Source: a virus
Virus record (IMG/VR): IMGVR_UViG_3300007513_002696
Coordinates: 1 to 57,772 of that record
Direction: 5' to 3' (one strand)
Length of the DNA stretch: 57,772 nt
The position numbers were made by a program, and so were the translations under genes. Shown here piece by piece: positions 42,252-49,536 of the stretch; position 1 is the first letter of the stretch, and each line of letters begins with the position of its first letter. The notes under the pieces were generated by a model, which made no database searches, was not told where the DNA came from, and worked only from the letters and a program-made list of their open reading frames with translations.

Positions 42252-42650
42252 ATGAGTTCGAACTTAAGTACTGAAGCGACCGGACCCGCATCTTCTAGCG
42301 GGAACGTAGGAACAGGCACAGTCGGGGAACTGAAGACTGATTTTGCAAACTTGCTAATCAATCGAGTGACCTTGGGCGAGTGTCTAAATGTTATTCGTGA
42401 TGCGTGCGTAGCTCGCGCAGGTGAGCTTGTGGATAGCGCCGATGAACCCACCCTAGAAAACATCAAAAAAGATGTAGCTGCTTTCCATGAAGCTGGCTCT
42501 GCTGGTGAAGCTGGCTCTTCCGTGGGAGATGGTAGTGATTACCAGAGCCCTGATGCTACTGGCCCTAGTGATGCTACTGGCCCTAGTGATGCTACTGGCC
42601 CTGCAGGAGACGGATCTTCTGGCAATGTAGGTGGTCCCACCGGCCCTTAA
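42252..42650 (+). CDS. ATGP-repeat low-complexity protein 2
   Basis: A 132-residue protein. The middle (TDFANLLINRVTLGECLNVI, then RAGELVDSADEPTLENIKKD) is ordered and helical. The ends are Gly/Ser/Pro-rich, with an N-terminal EATGP and, near the C-terminus, DATGPSDATGPSDATGPAG in tandem. The repeat DNA is 18-bp units. It has its own promoter-like sequence and a terminator downstream, so it may be a monocistronic transcript. No function assigned. Confidence 0.5.
   Translation: MSSNLSTEATGPASSSGNVGTGTVGELKTDFANLLINRVTLGECLNVIRDACVARAGELVDSADEPTLENIKKDVAAFHEAGSAGEAGSSVGDGSDYQSPDATGPSDATGPSDATGPAGDGSSGNVGGPTGP
42552..42602 (+). repeat. 18-bp tandem repeat, almost three copies
   Basis: GATGCTACTGGCCCTAGT at 42552-42569 and 42570-42587 is followed by a third copy that diverges in its last 3 nt. 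It encodes the Asp-Ala-Thr-Gly-Pro-Ser repeat of the 42252 gene. Exact DNA identity implies recent unit duplication. Confidence 0.9.
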
Positions 42651-42683
42651 CCTGTTTTTGTATAAAAAATTTGTTTTCATTTT

Positions 42684-42709
42684 AGCCACACTTTTAGTGT
42701 GGCTTTTTT
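42684..42709 (+). terminator. Rho-independent terminator
   Basis: Stem AGCCACAC (42684-42691), loop TTTTA, stem GTGTGGCT (42697-42704), then a run of six T. It ends the 42252 transcript and is followed immediately by a promoter. Confidence 0.9.
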
Positions 42710-42710
42710 G

Positions 42711-42738
42711 TTGAATAAGGTGTGCTTTATACTATAAT
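42711..42738 (+). promoter_or_regulatory. Promoter of the SSB-like gene
   Basis: TTGAAT (42711-42716), a 16-nt spacer and a consensus TATAAT (42733-42738). The ATG is at 42747, giving an almost leaderless mRNA. The -35 box begins 2 nt after the preceding terminator T-run. Confidence 0.75.
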
Positions 42739-42746
42739 CTGACACA

Positions 42747-43340
42747 ATGAATGTAGCTATTTATAAGCCCAACGCAAAGAAAACCGGCAACGCTTTTAAC
42801 TTTCAAATATCCACCAAAAAAGACGTTACTTTTTATGTGAACGCTATCCAGCAACATAGTTGGAACGACAAGACAAAGACTGGTTCATTTGTTCAGAACA
42901 GAGAAGATCCTGATAAAAATATTAGCTTTAAGCTAAACGAGTTTGAGCTTGGTGAAATGCTGTCAGCCTTTGAAGGGCGTTATTCATGGAATGCGTTTCA
43001 TTCTTTTAACGATAACAAAACCATCATCAAGCTTGCGCCATGGGATAAGAAACGTACTGTTAAAAACAAGGATGGCGACGACTCTTTTGTGGTTCCGGCC
43101 TTTGGCTTTTCAGTGACACGAAACGGGAATCAAACTTTTAGATTACCGCTAGAGCCCGGAGAAGTAGAGGCTATCAAGCGATTAATCTATAAATATTTTG
43201 ATGTTTTGTTTCAAAATAGAGAGTTTTCTAGCTCGGATAACACCGCTGACGGCCATCGCCCATCCCCCAAGAAAACCTCTGCCCCCAAGCCTAAAAAGCC
43301 ACCAGTAGAGGAAGAAGAGGATGATGATGCTCCGTTTTAA
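42747..43340 (+). CDS. Single-stranded DNA-binding-like protein
   Basis: A 197-residue protein. The N-terminal two-thirds (KKTGNAFNFQISTKKDVTFY, QHSWNDKTKTGSF, KLNEFELGEMLSAFEG) is a beta-rich domain with a whirly/PC4-like look. After a Pro/Lys linker it ends EEEEDDDAPF, the acidic-tip pattern with terminal Pro-Phe found in bacterial SSB (DDDIPF), which recruits replication and repair partners. The tip is the strongest evidence. The fold call is tentative. It stands next to the tubulin gene under its own promoter. Confidence 0.65.
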   Translation: MNVAIYKPNAKKTGNAFNFQISTKKDVTFYVNAIQQHSWNDKTKTGSFVQNREDPDKNISFKLNEFELGEMLSAFEGRYSWNAFHSFNDNKTIIKLAPWDKKRTVKNKDGDDSFVVPAFGFSVTRNGNQTFRLPLEPGEVEAIKRLIYKYFDVLFQNREFSSSDNTADGHRPSPKKTSAPKPKKPPVEEEEDDDAPF

Positions 43341-43352
43341 GTGTAAATTACA

Positions 43353-44633
43353 ATGCCCAACTTAAGGGAATACATGGAAGAAGAAAATAAAAAAAACATG
43401 AGCAACCTAGAAAATTTACCAGATGGTGTAGACGAGCTTTCGCCCTCTCCCCAAGAAGAGTTTATAGACGAGGCCACAGACGAGGCCACAGACGAGGCCA
43501 GCTTTGAGGCTGAGGCGTTTTCAGATGATGACCTAGGGGTAGATATCCCTGATATTCCGCTGCCCTCAGAAGGGCCTCCAGAGGCTAATATAGAGGATAA
43601 GTTTGATTCAGCTTATAAATTTGCAGTCGTAGGGGTGGGTCAAGGAGGCTCTCGGTTAGCAGAGACATTCTGGAAGCTAGGATATAGGCGTGTAGCGGTT
43701 ATCAATACCGCTGCCCAAGACCTAAAATCAATCAAGGTTCCTCGAGAAAATAAGCTTCTAATAGGGGGAGAAGGGGCCGGAAAAGATCGTAAGGTAGCTG
43801 AAGATATTTTTCAAGAGAACCGGGAAGATATCCTTGATTTTTTAAAGCGTACTTTCAAAGGTGGGTTCGATAGAGCTTTGGTGTGCATTGGTGCAGGTGG
43901 CGGAACGGGAGCCGGGGGAGGTCCTGTTGCAGTAGAAATAGTGCATGATCTTTGCCAAAGCTATAACATAGAATCCTCTGATGCTGATGCTCGCGTAGGT
44001 GCTGTAGTAGCTCTTCCTACTCGAGCAGAGGGCTCGCGCGTACAACAAAACGCCAAACAAACAGCAGACATACTAATCAAACAGTCTCAAGCGGGCACTT
44101 TATCCCCCCTTGTCATTTTAGATAACGAGCGTATCAAACAAATTTATCCTAAATTGTCAGTCAATCAGTTTTGGAGTACCGCTAATACAAGTATCTGCTC
44201 TTTATTTCATTTATTTAATAAAATAGCATGCCAAGATTCCCAATATACAGCTTTTGACAAAGCAGACTTGGATACTATTTTTTCATCAGGCATTATCTCT
44301 TTTGGGGCAGTCCCTGTTTCAAAAGGGGACGACGGTATAGAGGAAACCGATATCAGTTATGCAGTTCGTGACAACCTTAAGAAGAATATTCTGGCGAACA
44401 TTGAAGTATCCACAGGAGATGTAGCCGCATGCGTTGTAATCGGAGATCGCAAGACCCTCGACAATACGGCGCAGGAGAGCCTAGAACATGGCTTTGAGCA
44501 GCTTAGTCGTCTTTTGGGGTCTGGTTCGACAGTCCACCGCGGCATTTACCATACTCCTAAAAAGGGGCTTGTGGTTTACACTATTATAGGAGGTATTAAA
44601 GCCCCTGAACAGTTGTTTGATTATTCCAAATAA
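43353..44633 (+). CDS. FtsZ/tubulin-superfamily GTPase
   Basis: A 426-residue tubulin-type protein. After an acidic, disordered N-terminal extension of about 85 residues, it has VVGVGQGGSRLAETF (93-107), the tubulin signature GGGTGAG (182-188), LPTRAEGSRVQQNAKQTADI and a catalytic T7-loop pair (Asp303 and Asp306 in FDKADLDTIF). Both GTP-binding and hydrolysis residues are thus present, so polymerisation is likely. It resembles FtsZ/CetZ more than the PhuZ tubulins of nucleus-forming phages, and the extension is unusual. Could position virions or DNA, or interfere with host division. A terminator follows. Confidence 0.88.
   Translation: MPNLREYMEEENKKNMSNLENLPDGVDELSPSPQEEFIDEATDEATDEASFEAEAFSDDDLGVDIPDIPLPSEGPPEANIEDKFDSAYKFAVVGVGQGGSRLAETFWKLGYRRVAVINTAAQDLKSIKVPRENKLLIGGEGAGKDRKVAEDIFQENREDILDFLKRTFKGGFDRALVCIGAGGGTGAGGGPVAVEIVHDLCQSYNIESSDADARVGAVVALPTRAEGSRVQQNAKQTADILIKQSQAGTLSPLVILDNERIKQIYPKLSVNQFWSTANTSICSLFHLFNKIACQDSQYTAFDKADLDTIFSSGIISFGAVPVSKGDDGIEETDISYAVRDNLKKNILANIEVSTGDVAACVVIGDRKTLDNTAQESLEHGFEQLSRLLGSGSTVHRGIYHTPKKGLVVYTIIGGIKAPEQLFDYSK
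43467..43500 (+). repeat. 12-bp tandem repeat in the tubulin N-terminal extension
   Basis: GACGAGGCCACA occurs at 43467-43478 and 43479-43490, followed by a partial third copy to 43500. It encodes Asp-Glu-Ala-Thr units (DEATDEATDEA) of the disordered acidic extension. Confidence 0.85.
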
Positions 44634-44653
44634 TTATATATCGTTCCATTTAA

Positions 44654-44689
44654 GCGCACCTACAAGTTGAATTGTGGGTGTGTTTTTTT
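44654..44689 (+). terminator. Rho-independent terminator after the tubulin gene
   Basis: Arms CGCACCTACAA (44655-44665) and TTGTGGGTGTG (44672-44682) pair over 11 bp with two G-U wobbles around a 6-nt loop, followed by seven T (44683-44689). It overlaps the next promoter. Confidence 0.85.
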
Positions 44690-44694
44690 ATAAT
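44667..44694 (+). promoter_or_regulatory. Promoter of the 44706 glycosyltransferase, overlapping the terminator
   Basis: TTGAAT (44667-44672), a 16-nt spacer and TATAAT (44689-44694), the same boxes and spacing as the promoter at 42711. The -35 lies in the loop of the terminator hairpin and the -10 begins in its T-run. The ATG is at 44706. Confidence 0.65.
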
Positions 44695-44705
44695 CCCTAA
44701 CTTTT

Positions 44706-46619
44706 ATGGCTGAAAGAAAAAAGAAAATCCTGATTCACAGCAACCACTGCAAGGCGTTTACAGGGTTTGGCAAACACAAGAAAAATCTTTTAAAGTATTT
44801 GCACCGTACTGGCAAATATGAAATAGTAGAGGCTTCTAATGCGAAGCATAAAGACCAAGTCTCCAATATGCCTTGGAAAGCTATTGGCACCCTTCCTTCT
44901 AACCAAAAACTTTTAATGGAGATTGGCAAAGACCCGAATAGGCAGCGCAACGCAGGTTACGGGCACGAATTAATTAATGAAATAATTGAGGAAGAGAAAC
45001 CTGATGTTTATTTAGGCATAGAGGATATTTGGGCCTTTAGTGGATTTACTTCGCGTCCATGGTGGAACAAAATGCATTGCATGATTCATACCACTTTAGA
45101 CAGCGTCCCTCTTTTGCCCGAATCTATCCAAGCTGCACCTAAAATAAAACATTATTTTGTATGGGCGTCATTTGCCCAGCGCGAACTCGAGAGGGTAGGG
45201 CATAAGCACATCAAAACAGTGAGAGGCTCTCTTGAGACTAATCATTTTTTTAAAATAGACGACAAGGAGCGCGAGCGCCTAAGGGAGGATCATGGGCTTT
45301 CTAAAAATTTTGTGATTGGCTTTGTGTTCAGAAACCAGCTTCGAAAAAGCGTTCCCAATCTCCTAGAAGGCTTTAAAACATTTAAAGCAGCCCATCCAGA
45401 ATCTAGTCCTAAACTTTTACTACACACCCATTGGGCCGAAGGATGGGACATACCTACCTTAATCAAAGAAAAGCAATTAGATAAAGACGATATTGTTACC
45501 ACTTATATATGCGGCAAATGTCATCAGTATTTTGTGCGCAGCCATAACGGCCAAGCACAAGACTGTGCTGGATGCAACACAAAAGGTTCCCTGCATACAA
45601 CCAATATTAAAGTCGGTGTTTCAGAAAAACAGTTGAATGAGGTCTATAATTTAATGGACGTTTATTGCCACCCTTTTACTAGCGGAGGGCAAGAAATCCC
45701 TATCCAAGAAGCGAAGTTATCAGAGTTGATTACTTTGGTCACTAATTACTCTTGCGGAGAAGACTGCTGTACCCCTGATAGCGGGGGATTTCCTTTGGAG
45801 TGGGCCGAATATCGGGAGCCCGGCACCCAATTTATTAAAGCTTCCACTTCTGCTCGTTCTATTTTTGAGCAACTTGTTCGAGTTTATAAAATGAGCCCCG
45901 CAGAGCGCGCAGCCAAAGGGAAAGAGGCTCGACAATTTGTAATTGATAATTACTCTATTGAGGTAGTAGGTAAATTTTTTGAAGACTTGTTCGACGAGTT
46001 GCCCCTGATAGACTGGAGCGAAATTGACTTGCAAGCCGTGAAGCTTGAAAAAAGAAACCCAGACTATCAGCCTCCGGAGGAACCCAACAATTCAAAATGG
46101 CTTTTAGGCCTTTATAAAAACATGCTGCGCATGGATATAGACGAAACAGATAATGGTTACAAGTATTGGATGAACGAATTTGTTAAAGGTAAAGCTAGAG
46201 CCGACATTTTAAATTTCTTTGTCCAAACAGCTAAAAAAGAAAACGCCGATCTTTTTAAAAAATCTTTAAAAGAAGAGATAGATTCTAGTCGCCCCAATAA
46301 AAGAATTGCCTATGTGATGCCGGACCACGAGGAAGATGTCTTTATGAGCTTAAGTGTTATTAAGTCCCTCAAACAACTTTACCCGGATCATGACATATAT
46401 TTCTTCACTCAAAGAAAACATTTTCCGTTAGTGGACGAAAGCACTGATGTCTATAAGCTGTGTGAGTTTTATAACGAAATGGATGATTGTTTATATTTTG
46501 AAGGAAAGGCAGATGAAAAGGGTTTGTTTGATATGGCTTTTCTGCCTTGGCTTGAAACTAAACGAGCTTTAAATTATACCCGCCATGGTCGAGACAAGCT
46601 TCAATTTGACTTAGCATGA
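44706..46619 (+). CDS. GT4-type glycosyltransferase with zinc-ribbon insert and GT9-like C-terminus
   Basis: A 637-residue protein. Residues 1 to about 430 form a GT-B enzyme (SNHCKAFTGFGKHKKNLLKY, VIGFVFRNQLRKSVPNLLEG, and TSGGQEIPIQEAKLSELITL for the EX7E region). The C-terminal domain is interrupted by a CxxC...CxxC zinc-ribbon-like insert (ICGKCHQYF, QDCAGCNT). Residues from about 525 (RIAYVMPDHEEDVFMSLSVI, then LYPDHDIYFFTQ) resemble the N-terminal half of GT9 heptosyltransferases. The matching C-terminal half is encoded by the next gene, overlapping as ATGA. Confidence 0.8.
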   Translation: MAERKKKILIHSNHCKAFTGFGKHKKNLLKYLHRTGKYEIVEASNAKHKDQVSNMPWKAIGTLPSNQKLLMEIGKDPNRQRNAGYGHELINEIIEEEKPDVYLGIEDIWAFSGFTSRPWWNKMHCMIHTTLDSVPLLPESIQAAPKIKHYFVWASFAQRELERVGHKHIKTVRGSLETNHFFKIDDKERERLREDHGLSKNFVIGFVFRNQLRKSVPNLLEGFKTFKAAHPESSPKLLLHTHWAEGWDIPTLIKEKQLDKDDIVTTYICGKCHQYFVRSHNGQAQDCAGCNTKGSLHTTNIKVGVSEKQLNEVYNLMDVYCHPFTSGGQEIPIQEAKLSELITLVTNYSCGEDCCTPDSGGFPLEWAEYREPGTQFIKASTSARSIFEQLVRVYKMSPAERAAKGKEARQFVIDNYSIEVVGKFFEDLFDELPLIDWSEIDLQAVKLEKRNPDYQPPEEPNNSKWLLGLYKNMLRMDIDETDNGYKYWMNEFVKGKARADILNFFVQTAKKENADLFKKSLKEEIDSSRPNKRIAYVMPDHEEDVFMSLSVIKSLKQLYPDHDIYFFTQRKHFPLVDESTDVYKLCEFYNEMDDCLYFEGKADEKGLFDMAFLPWLETKRALNYTRHGRDKLQFDLA

Positions 46620-47770
46620 ATGTTCTAGAAAAATACAGTATAAATTGTGGCGTAAAAATATCCCACCCGGCTGCCGCTTCGTCGTATTTTCCTCTTCGGG
46701 ACGAAGAATATATTATATTGGATTTACGCAATAAATACCCCAGCAACATTTATGAGGTTTTTCCTGACGTGTTAGCCTATATTAATAGCAGCCTTAAAAA
46801 GGCTAATATCAAAATATACGCTTTCAATAATTCAGAAAGTGAAATTGTTGCCGGAACCCAACCTTTTATTAGTCTGACAAAAAAACAAGAGGCTTATCTT
46901 ATTAAAAATTCTCTTTTGGTCGTTTCAGGAGATAATCTTTCAGCTCACTATGCGGCGGCTTTTGGGGTTCCTAGTTTGGGACTTTATTCCGCTTACCCTG
47001 CTGCCTGTACAGCCCCTCTTTGGGGCAAGTCTCATTCTTCATTAGAGAGCGACCGGTGCGGCAACCTTCCTTCTTACGGTATAGAAGAAAATCCTAAAAC
47101 TATTAATTTTATTAAGCCAGAAAAGATTGCTGCTTTGATTTTAGAAAAACTTAAAATTGACCACCCCATCGCCGACGAAACTATTTACATAGGGGATCAT
47201 TATCCAATTAAAGTAGTTGAAGTTATCCCGGACCATATTTCGCCTCCTGATTTTTTACAAGGTAGAGCAATCAACTTGCGTGCCGATTATCATTTTGACG
47301 AAGAACGTATTGTACACTGGCTTCAAGGAAGAACAGTTAACCTGTTAGTAGATCGACCTATTAATTTAAATTTATTAAAATATTTTAAACAAAACATTGT
47401 TCAACTTACAGTTAACATTAATGATTCTTTTTCAGAAGAGTACCTAAAATCAGTGGTGGCTCTAGGAATTAAATCAGAGATTTTTTGCGAAGATAAAGCG
47501 AGGTTAAGTGATTTTAGGTTTAACTTATTTGATTTTGATATAGAAGAGAGTATTTTTAAGTCTAAAAAAGACCTTGATGAGTCTTTAAATAAATTTAACA
47601 AAAACACAAAGTTCTTGTCTGGCAAAATTTTACTTAGTGACGGACAAAGGTACTCATGCCTTGAGGCAAAAAAACAAAAAAATGTCTTGACAGGAGAGCC
47701 CGAAGTAGTGTATGATACAGAAGACTTTTGGAAAGAATTAGATCACTACAGACTCTTTAACAATATATGA
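46616..47770 (+). CDS. GT9-like C-terminal half-domain protein
   Basis: A 384-residue protein. Residues 1 to about 180 read as the donor half of a GT9/ADP-heptose transferase (LVVSGDNLSAHYAAAFGVPS, then LGLYSAYPAACTAPLWG). The first half of the fold is at the end of the previous gene. The rest is not recognised; it contains a duplicated short unit (LQGRAINLRADYHFDEER and LQGRTVNLLVDRPINL). The two genes may encode one transferase in two chains. It continues into the next gene by ATGA overlap. Confidence 0.68.
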   Translation: MNVLEKYSINCGVKISHPAAASSYFPLRDEEYIILDLRNKYPSNIYEVFPDVLAYINSSLKKANIKIYAFNNSESEIVAGTQPFISLTKKQEAYLIKNSLLVVSGDNLSAHYAAAFGVPSLGLYSAYPAACTAPLWGKSHSSLESDRCGNLPSYGIEENPKTINFIKPEKIAALILEKLKIDHPIADETIYIGDHYPIKVVEVIPDHISPPDFLQGRAINLRADYHFDEERIVHWLQGRTVNLLVDRPINLNLLKYFKQNIVQLTVNINDSFSEEYLKSVVALGIKSEIFCEDKARLSDFRFNLFDFDIEESIFKSKKDLDESLNKFNKNTKFLSGKILLSDGQRYSCLEAKKQKNVLTGEPEVVYDTEDFWKELDHYRLFNNI

Positions 47771-48528
47771 CATACAAGCGAAACGAAGATGGGCTTCTTG
47801 AAGGGGTAGACTATACATTCAACGACGACAGTTCAGTGGACTGGCGCGCCATGATTGACCCAAAGCATCTTTACCCAAATAAAGGGTGGTTTGAATCGCG
47901 TGGAGAACCAATGCCTCGTTCCTCAGAAGGGTTAGCTGATCACCAATTACTTATCAAACTGTCAGGTATTAAAGAACTAGCTAAGTTGCGAGGGTTTGAT
48001 GGAGTTCGTTATGAAGTTATTAAATGCGAGAAAGATCATGTCGCAGTGAAGTGTCGCATACATTGGATACCAAATTTTGAGTCAGGCATGTATTACTCCC
48101 TTAAAGAGGGGGACGAGGATTATTTTAATAGTCGAGTAGCATTTGAGGACATTGCAAACGCAACAACCGAAAATACTAGTAGCTTTGCTCAAAAATTTCT
48201 AGAAACTATAGCGGCTAATCGCGCTTTCGTGCGCTGTGTTCGCAATTTTTTAAATGTTCATATTGTAGGGGCCGACGAGATAGACAGCTCTCAAAGTAAT
48301 ACTGTCCCTCCTGCGACCCAAGAGCCTAAGCGACCAGACAAGCTGTCCCCTATTAACTTATTGATGGAAAAAGTAGATCTTGGAGAGGAAGATTTTTCTA
48401 CCTTTAAAGATATTTTACGAGGTCTATGGAAAAATAAACAATATCAAAACGAAAAAGTTGCCGACTGGGAAAGTTGGGATGACATTCCTAAGCGCGAAGT
48501 AGTTAAAATCTTAGGGATCATAGACTAA
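47767..48528 (+). CDS. Possible Rad52-family single-strand annealing protein
   Basis: A 253-residue protein. The region FNSRVAFEDIANATTENTSS, then FLETIAANRAFVRCVRNFLN and VHIVGADEI, has the pattern of phage annealing and DNA-recombination proteins: a strand, an AxNRAFxRxVRNFL helix, then a short strand. The C-terminal third (WESWDDIPKREVVKILG) is separate and helical. It lies among small DNA-related genes and could act with the UvsX-like recombinase. Assignment is tentative. Confidence 0.45.
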   Translation: MTYKRNEDGLLEGVDYTFNDDSSVDWRAMIDPKHLYPNKGWFESRGEPMPRSSEGLADHQLLIKLSGIKELAKLRGFDGVRYEVIKCEKDHVAVKCRIHWIPNFESGMYYSLKEGDEDYFNSRVAFEDIANATTENTSSFAQKFLETIAANRAFVRCVRNFLNVHIVGADEIDSSQSNTVPPATQEPKRPDKLSPINLLMEKVDLGEEDFSTFKDILRGLWKNKQYQNEKVADWESWDDIPKREVVKILGIID

Positions 48529-48626
48529 TGTATTTATTTTTTATTTTACTTGCGTCCGGTATCGCTTTGTGGACCATGTGCCAGAAAAGTAACGAAGACG
48601 ATGATGATGGCCCGATTTGGAGATAA
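48528..48626 (+). CDS. 32-residue single-pass membrane peptide
   Basis: The start overlaps the previous stop (TAATG). It reads MYLFFILLASGIALWTMCQK followed by an acidic tail (SNEDDDDGPIWR). One transmembrane helix plus charged tail is typical of small phage membrane peptides. Short, so moderate support. Confidence 0.5.
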   Translation: MYLFFILLASGIALWTMCQKSNEDDDDGPIWR

Positions 48627-48646
48627 AACTTCAATTCTCGTGAACG

Positions 48647-48695
48647 AAAAAATTTTTTCAAAACAAATTCAAACAATAGTGGACTATATACTATG
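48647..48695 (+). promoter_or_regulatory. AT-rich conserved upstream element, copy B
   Basis: A6T6, AT-rich spacer, the same TAGTGGACTA block as copy A, then TATACT touching the ATG at 48693. About 85% alike over 45 nt by eye. It occupies the only gap (66 nt) in this stretch of small genes. Confidence 0.5.
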
Positions 48696-48875
48696 TCAAT
48701 CAATGTAATAAACAGAACATCAACCCAAAAGGTTGCCCTTAAGGTATGCGAAGAAAAGCGCCCCCAATTCACAAGAGTATCTCCGATTTGGCTTGACAAA
48801 CTGAACCAAGACGTTATACTTCTTATAGAAGATAGAATTTTACACAACACTAGCAAACAAAAAACATTACGATAA
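48693..48875 (+). CDS. Small conserved phage protein
   Basis: A 60-residue protein. RPQFTRVSPIWLDKLNQDV, then HNTSKQKTLR at the end, recalls a widespread phage small-protein pattern (FTRVSxxFLDRV ... HPSVGKTLR). It may bind nucleic acid, but no function is established from the sequence. Its leader carries the conserved AT-rich element. Confidence 0.6.
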   Translation: MSINVINRTSTQKVALKVCEEKRPQFTRVSPIWLDKLNQDVILLIEDRILHNTSKQKTLR

Positions 48876-48876
48876 T

Positions 48877-49167
48877 ATGAGTAATAATACTAAGGAATCC
48901 GAATGGAAGAACCGCGAGCGCGGAGCTCTTTGGAAGAAGCAAGGCAAGAACCAGAACTACCTGACTGGTGTCATCAAAAGCCTAGACGACATGGGACAGG
49001 AAGTAAAAAACAAAGTGATTGTTTTTGCCAACAAGAACAAGACCAGCGAAAATGCTCCGGATTTCATTATTTATGAATCCAAGGACATGAACCAAGCCGA
49101 CACCGCGGCTTCCGCAACCGCTTCGACCAACGAGAACAACGAAGAAATTCCCGCCCTGTTGAAGTAA
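48877..49167 (+). CDS. DUF736-like small protein
   Basis: A 96-residue protein: ERGALWKKQGKNQNYLTGVI, then KNKVIVFANKNKT and APDFIIYES. This order (GALW..YLTG..VFxNKxK..PDxxIY) resembles DUF736-type proteins of mobile elements and phages. The C-terminal 30 residues are low-complexity Ala/Thr/Asn/Glu. Function unknown. Starts 1 nt after the previous stop. Confidence 0.65.
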   Translation: MSNNTKESEWKNRERGALWKKQGKNQNYLTGVIKSLDDMGQEVKNKVIVFANKNKTSENAPDFIIYESKDMNQADTAASATASTNENNEEIPALLK

Positions 49168-49168
49168 A

Positions 49169-49333
49169 ATGACAAACTCCCTCTTATCAGAAAAGATAGC
49201 AGAGATATCTGACACTCTAGTTTCCTACGCTCCCAGTTTTGAGAGCGATGAAGATAAAGAGGAATACATTTATGCGGTAAACGAGGCTATTCTCGACTTA
49301 GAAAAAATACAAGAACAGTTAGCAACTACATAA
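49169..49333 (+). CDS. 54-residue acidic helical protein
   Basis: MTNSLLSEKIAEISDTLVSY, then an acidic stretch and AVNEAILDLEKIQEQLATT. Amphipathic helices only, probably two helices in a hairpin. It starts 1 nt after the DUF736-like gene and ends 2 nt before the next, so it is likely translated. No family recognised. Confidence 0.5.
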   Translation: MTNSLLSEKIAEISDTLVSYAPSFESDEDKEEYIYAVNEAILDLEKIQEQLATT

Positions 49334-49335
49334 CA

Positions 49336-49536
49336 ATGTCTAATTCTGTCAGCGAGTTCGAAAGAACCAAACCAACAGAGACGTATAAGCTCTTTAAAGA
49401 ACTTATACAAAAATATAGCAAACTCGGCGAAGTAAATCCCCCAATGGATGATATTGATTGTGCTATTCAAAGAACCTCTACAATGGTAGTAGAGGATTTA
49501 AATAATCTTTTTAAGCTTTTCAAAAGTGGCGAGTAA
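49336..49536 (+). CDS. Small helical protein, unknown function
   Basis: A 66-residue protein (SVSEFERTKPTETYKLFKEL, then MVVEDLNNLFKLFKSGE). It overlaps the dCMP deaminase gene by 11 nt. No recognisable motif; possibly a partner of the adjacent small acidic protein, which has a similar size and helical character. Confidence 0.5.
   Translation: MSNSVSEFERTKPTETYKLFKELIQKYSKLGEVNPPMDDIDCAIQRTSTMVVEDLNNLFKLFKSGE

Noticed and set aside
42552-42602. CRISPR-like array at the 18-bp repeats
   Set aside because: The units are contiguous without spacers and stay in the coding frame; they are an amino-acid repeat.
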